Below, piece after piece: positions 63,926 through 64,000 of a DNA stretch of 64,000 nucleotides. Numbering within the stretch: position 1 is the stretch's first letter; each line of letters opens with the position of its first letter. Both the position numbers and the translations under genes were made by a program. This stretch comes from an uncultured Bacilli bacterium. GTDB taxonomy: Bacteria; Bacillota_I; Bacilli_A; RF39; UBA660. The notes beneath the pieces are model-generated. The model was not told the DNA's origin and did not search any database. It saw only the letters and a program-made list of their open reading frames with translations. Location: the NCBI GenBank assembly GCA_934155645.1, contig CAKPHC010000001.1:252999-316998 (forward strand). Reading direction: 5' to 3'.

Positions 63926-64000
63926 TGATATGAACCCCGTTTCTTGGACAAAATAGAAACGAGGTTTTTATATGGGAAAATTATCATTTGAAGATAAAAT
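63926..64000 (+). mobile_element. Left end of an IS3-family insertion sequence (cut by window)
   Basis: TGATATGAACCCCGTTTC at 63926-63943 looks like an IS3-type terminal inverted repeat. It is followed by TTGGACAAAATA and GAAACGAGG, which makes a near-palindrome with CCCCGTTTC. The transposase reading frame starts at 63972. The rest lies outside the window. Confidence 0.7.
63972..64000 (+). CDS. Transposase, start only
   Basis: ATG at 63972 after GAGGT; the nine full codons visible read MGKLSFEDK, as at the start of IS3-family OrfA-type transposases. Only the start is visible, so family assignment leans on the terminal repeat. Confidence 0.55.

Overview
The window looks like chromosome of an uncultured, low-GC, anaerobic, walled Bacilli-type Firmicute, probably a gut lineage near RF39/Erysipelotrichia. 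The evidence is very A+T-rich intergenic DNA, G-rich Shine-Dalgarno sites, the standard bacterial code (UGA ends the sigma-factor gene near 56173), pyruvate:ferredoxin oxidoreductase and a PflX-type radical SAM enzyme (anaerobic metabolism), three FemAB-type peptidoglycan bridge enzymes, and Spo0A with a SigH-like sigma factor. Most genes lie on the minus strand. No tRNA or rRNA genes were found.

Layout. 1-3332: accessory genes (end of a repeat-bearing surface protein, Zn-ribbon membrane protein, Nudix hydrolase, acyltransferase). 3418-6984: a small island with a tyrosine integrase, a YxGPGGGx-repeat protein, an ImmA/IrrE-Fic fusion and an XRE repressor whose promoter carries a perfect palindrome, plus a small Zn-ribbon gene. 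7240-9650: recG, flanked by two candidate small RNAs of similar build. 9712-16877: nifJ and a cell-envelope cluster (CapA, phosphodiester glycosidase, DUF6273-like). 16978-18195: a large structured RNA with a consensus promoter upstream of a small membrane protein, which I read as an OLE RNA/OapA locus. 18229-20392: the c-di-AMP pair cdaA-cdaR. 20470-25402: membrane proteins and two femX-like genes. 25521-29887: tmRNA, smpB, rnr and secG, in the classic Bacillus order with a capA paralogue inserted. 29960-32534: eno and murD. 32651-33910: a third femX-like gene. 33978-38253: the str operon (rpsL-rpsG-fusA-tuf). 38441-44389: pflX, an uncharacterised zincin, dinB, gpmI and a DUF4143 ATPase. 44508-45281: spo0A with an upstream 0A box. 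45411-51234: tpiA, glycolipid glycosyltransferase, flippase-like protein, pgk, an unknown gene and gap. 51252-55515: nucleoside kinase, clpP, whiA and yvcK. 55536-60024: pseudokinase-like protein, SigH-like sigma, rlmB, mrnC, YugP-type protease and cysS, the cysS-mrnC-rlmB-sigH order of Bacillus. 60157-63888: PrsW-type protease, Zn-ribbon protein and a large double-HTH protein. 63926-64000: left edge of an IS3-family element.

Working together: gap, pgk, tpiA, gpmI and eno provide the lower half of glycolysis, and nifJ takes pyruvate on to acetyl-CoA. tmRNA, SmpB and RNase R make the ribosome-rescue module. CdaA/CdaR, YvcK, FemX enzymes, MurD and CapA-like proteins point to an actively regulated cell wall. 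The points most worth following are the OLE/OapA locus, the Fic/GPGGG-repeat island and the two small RNAs around recG.
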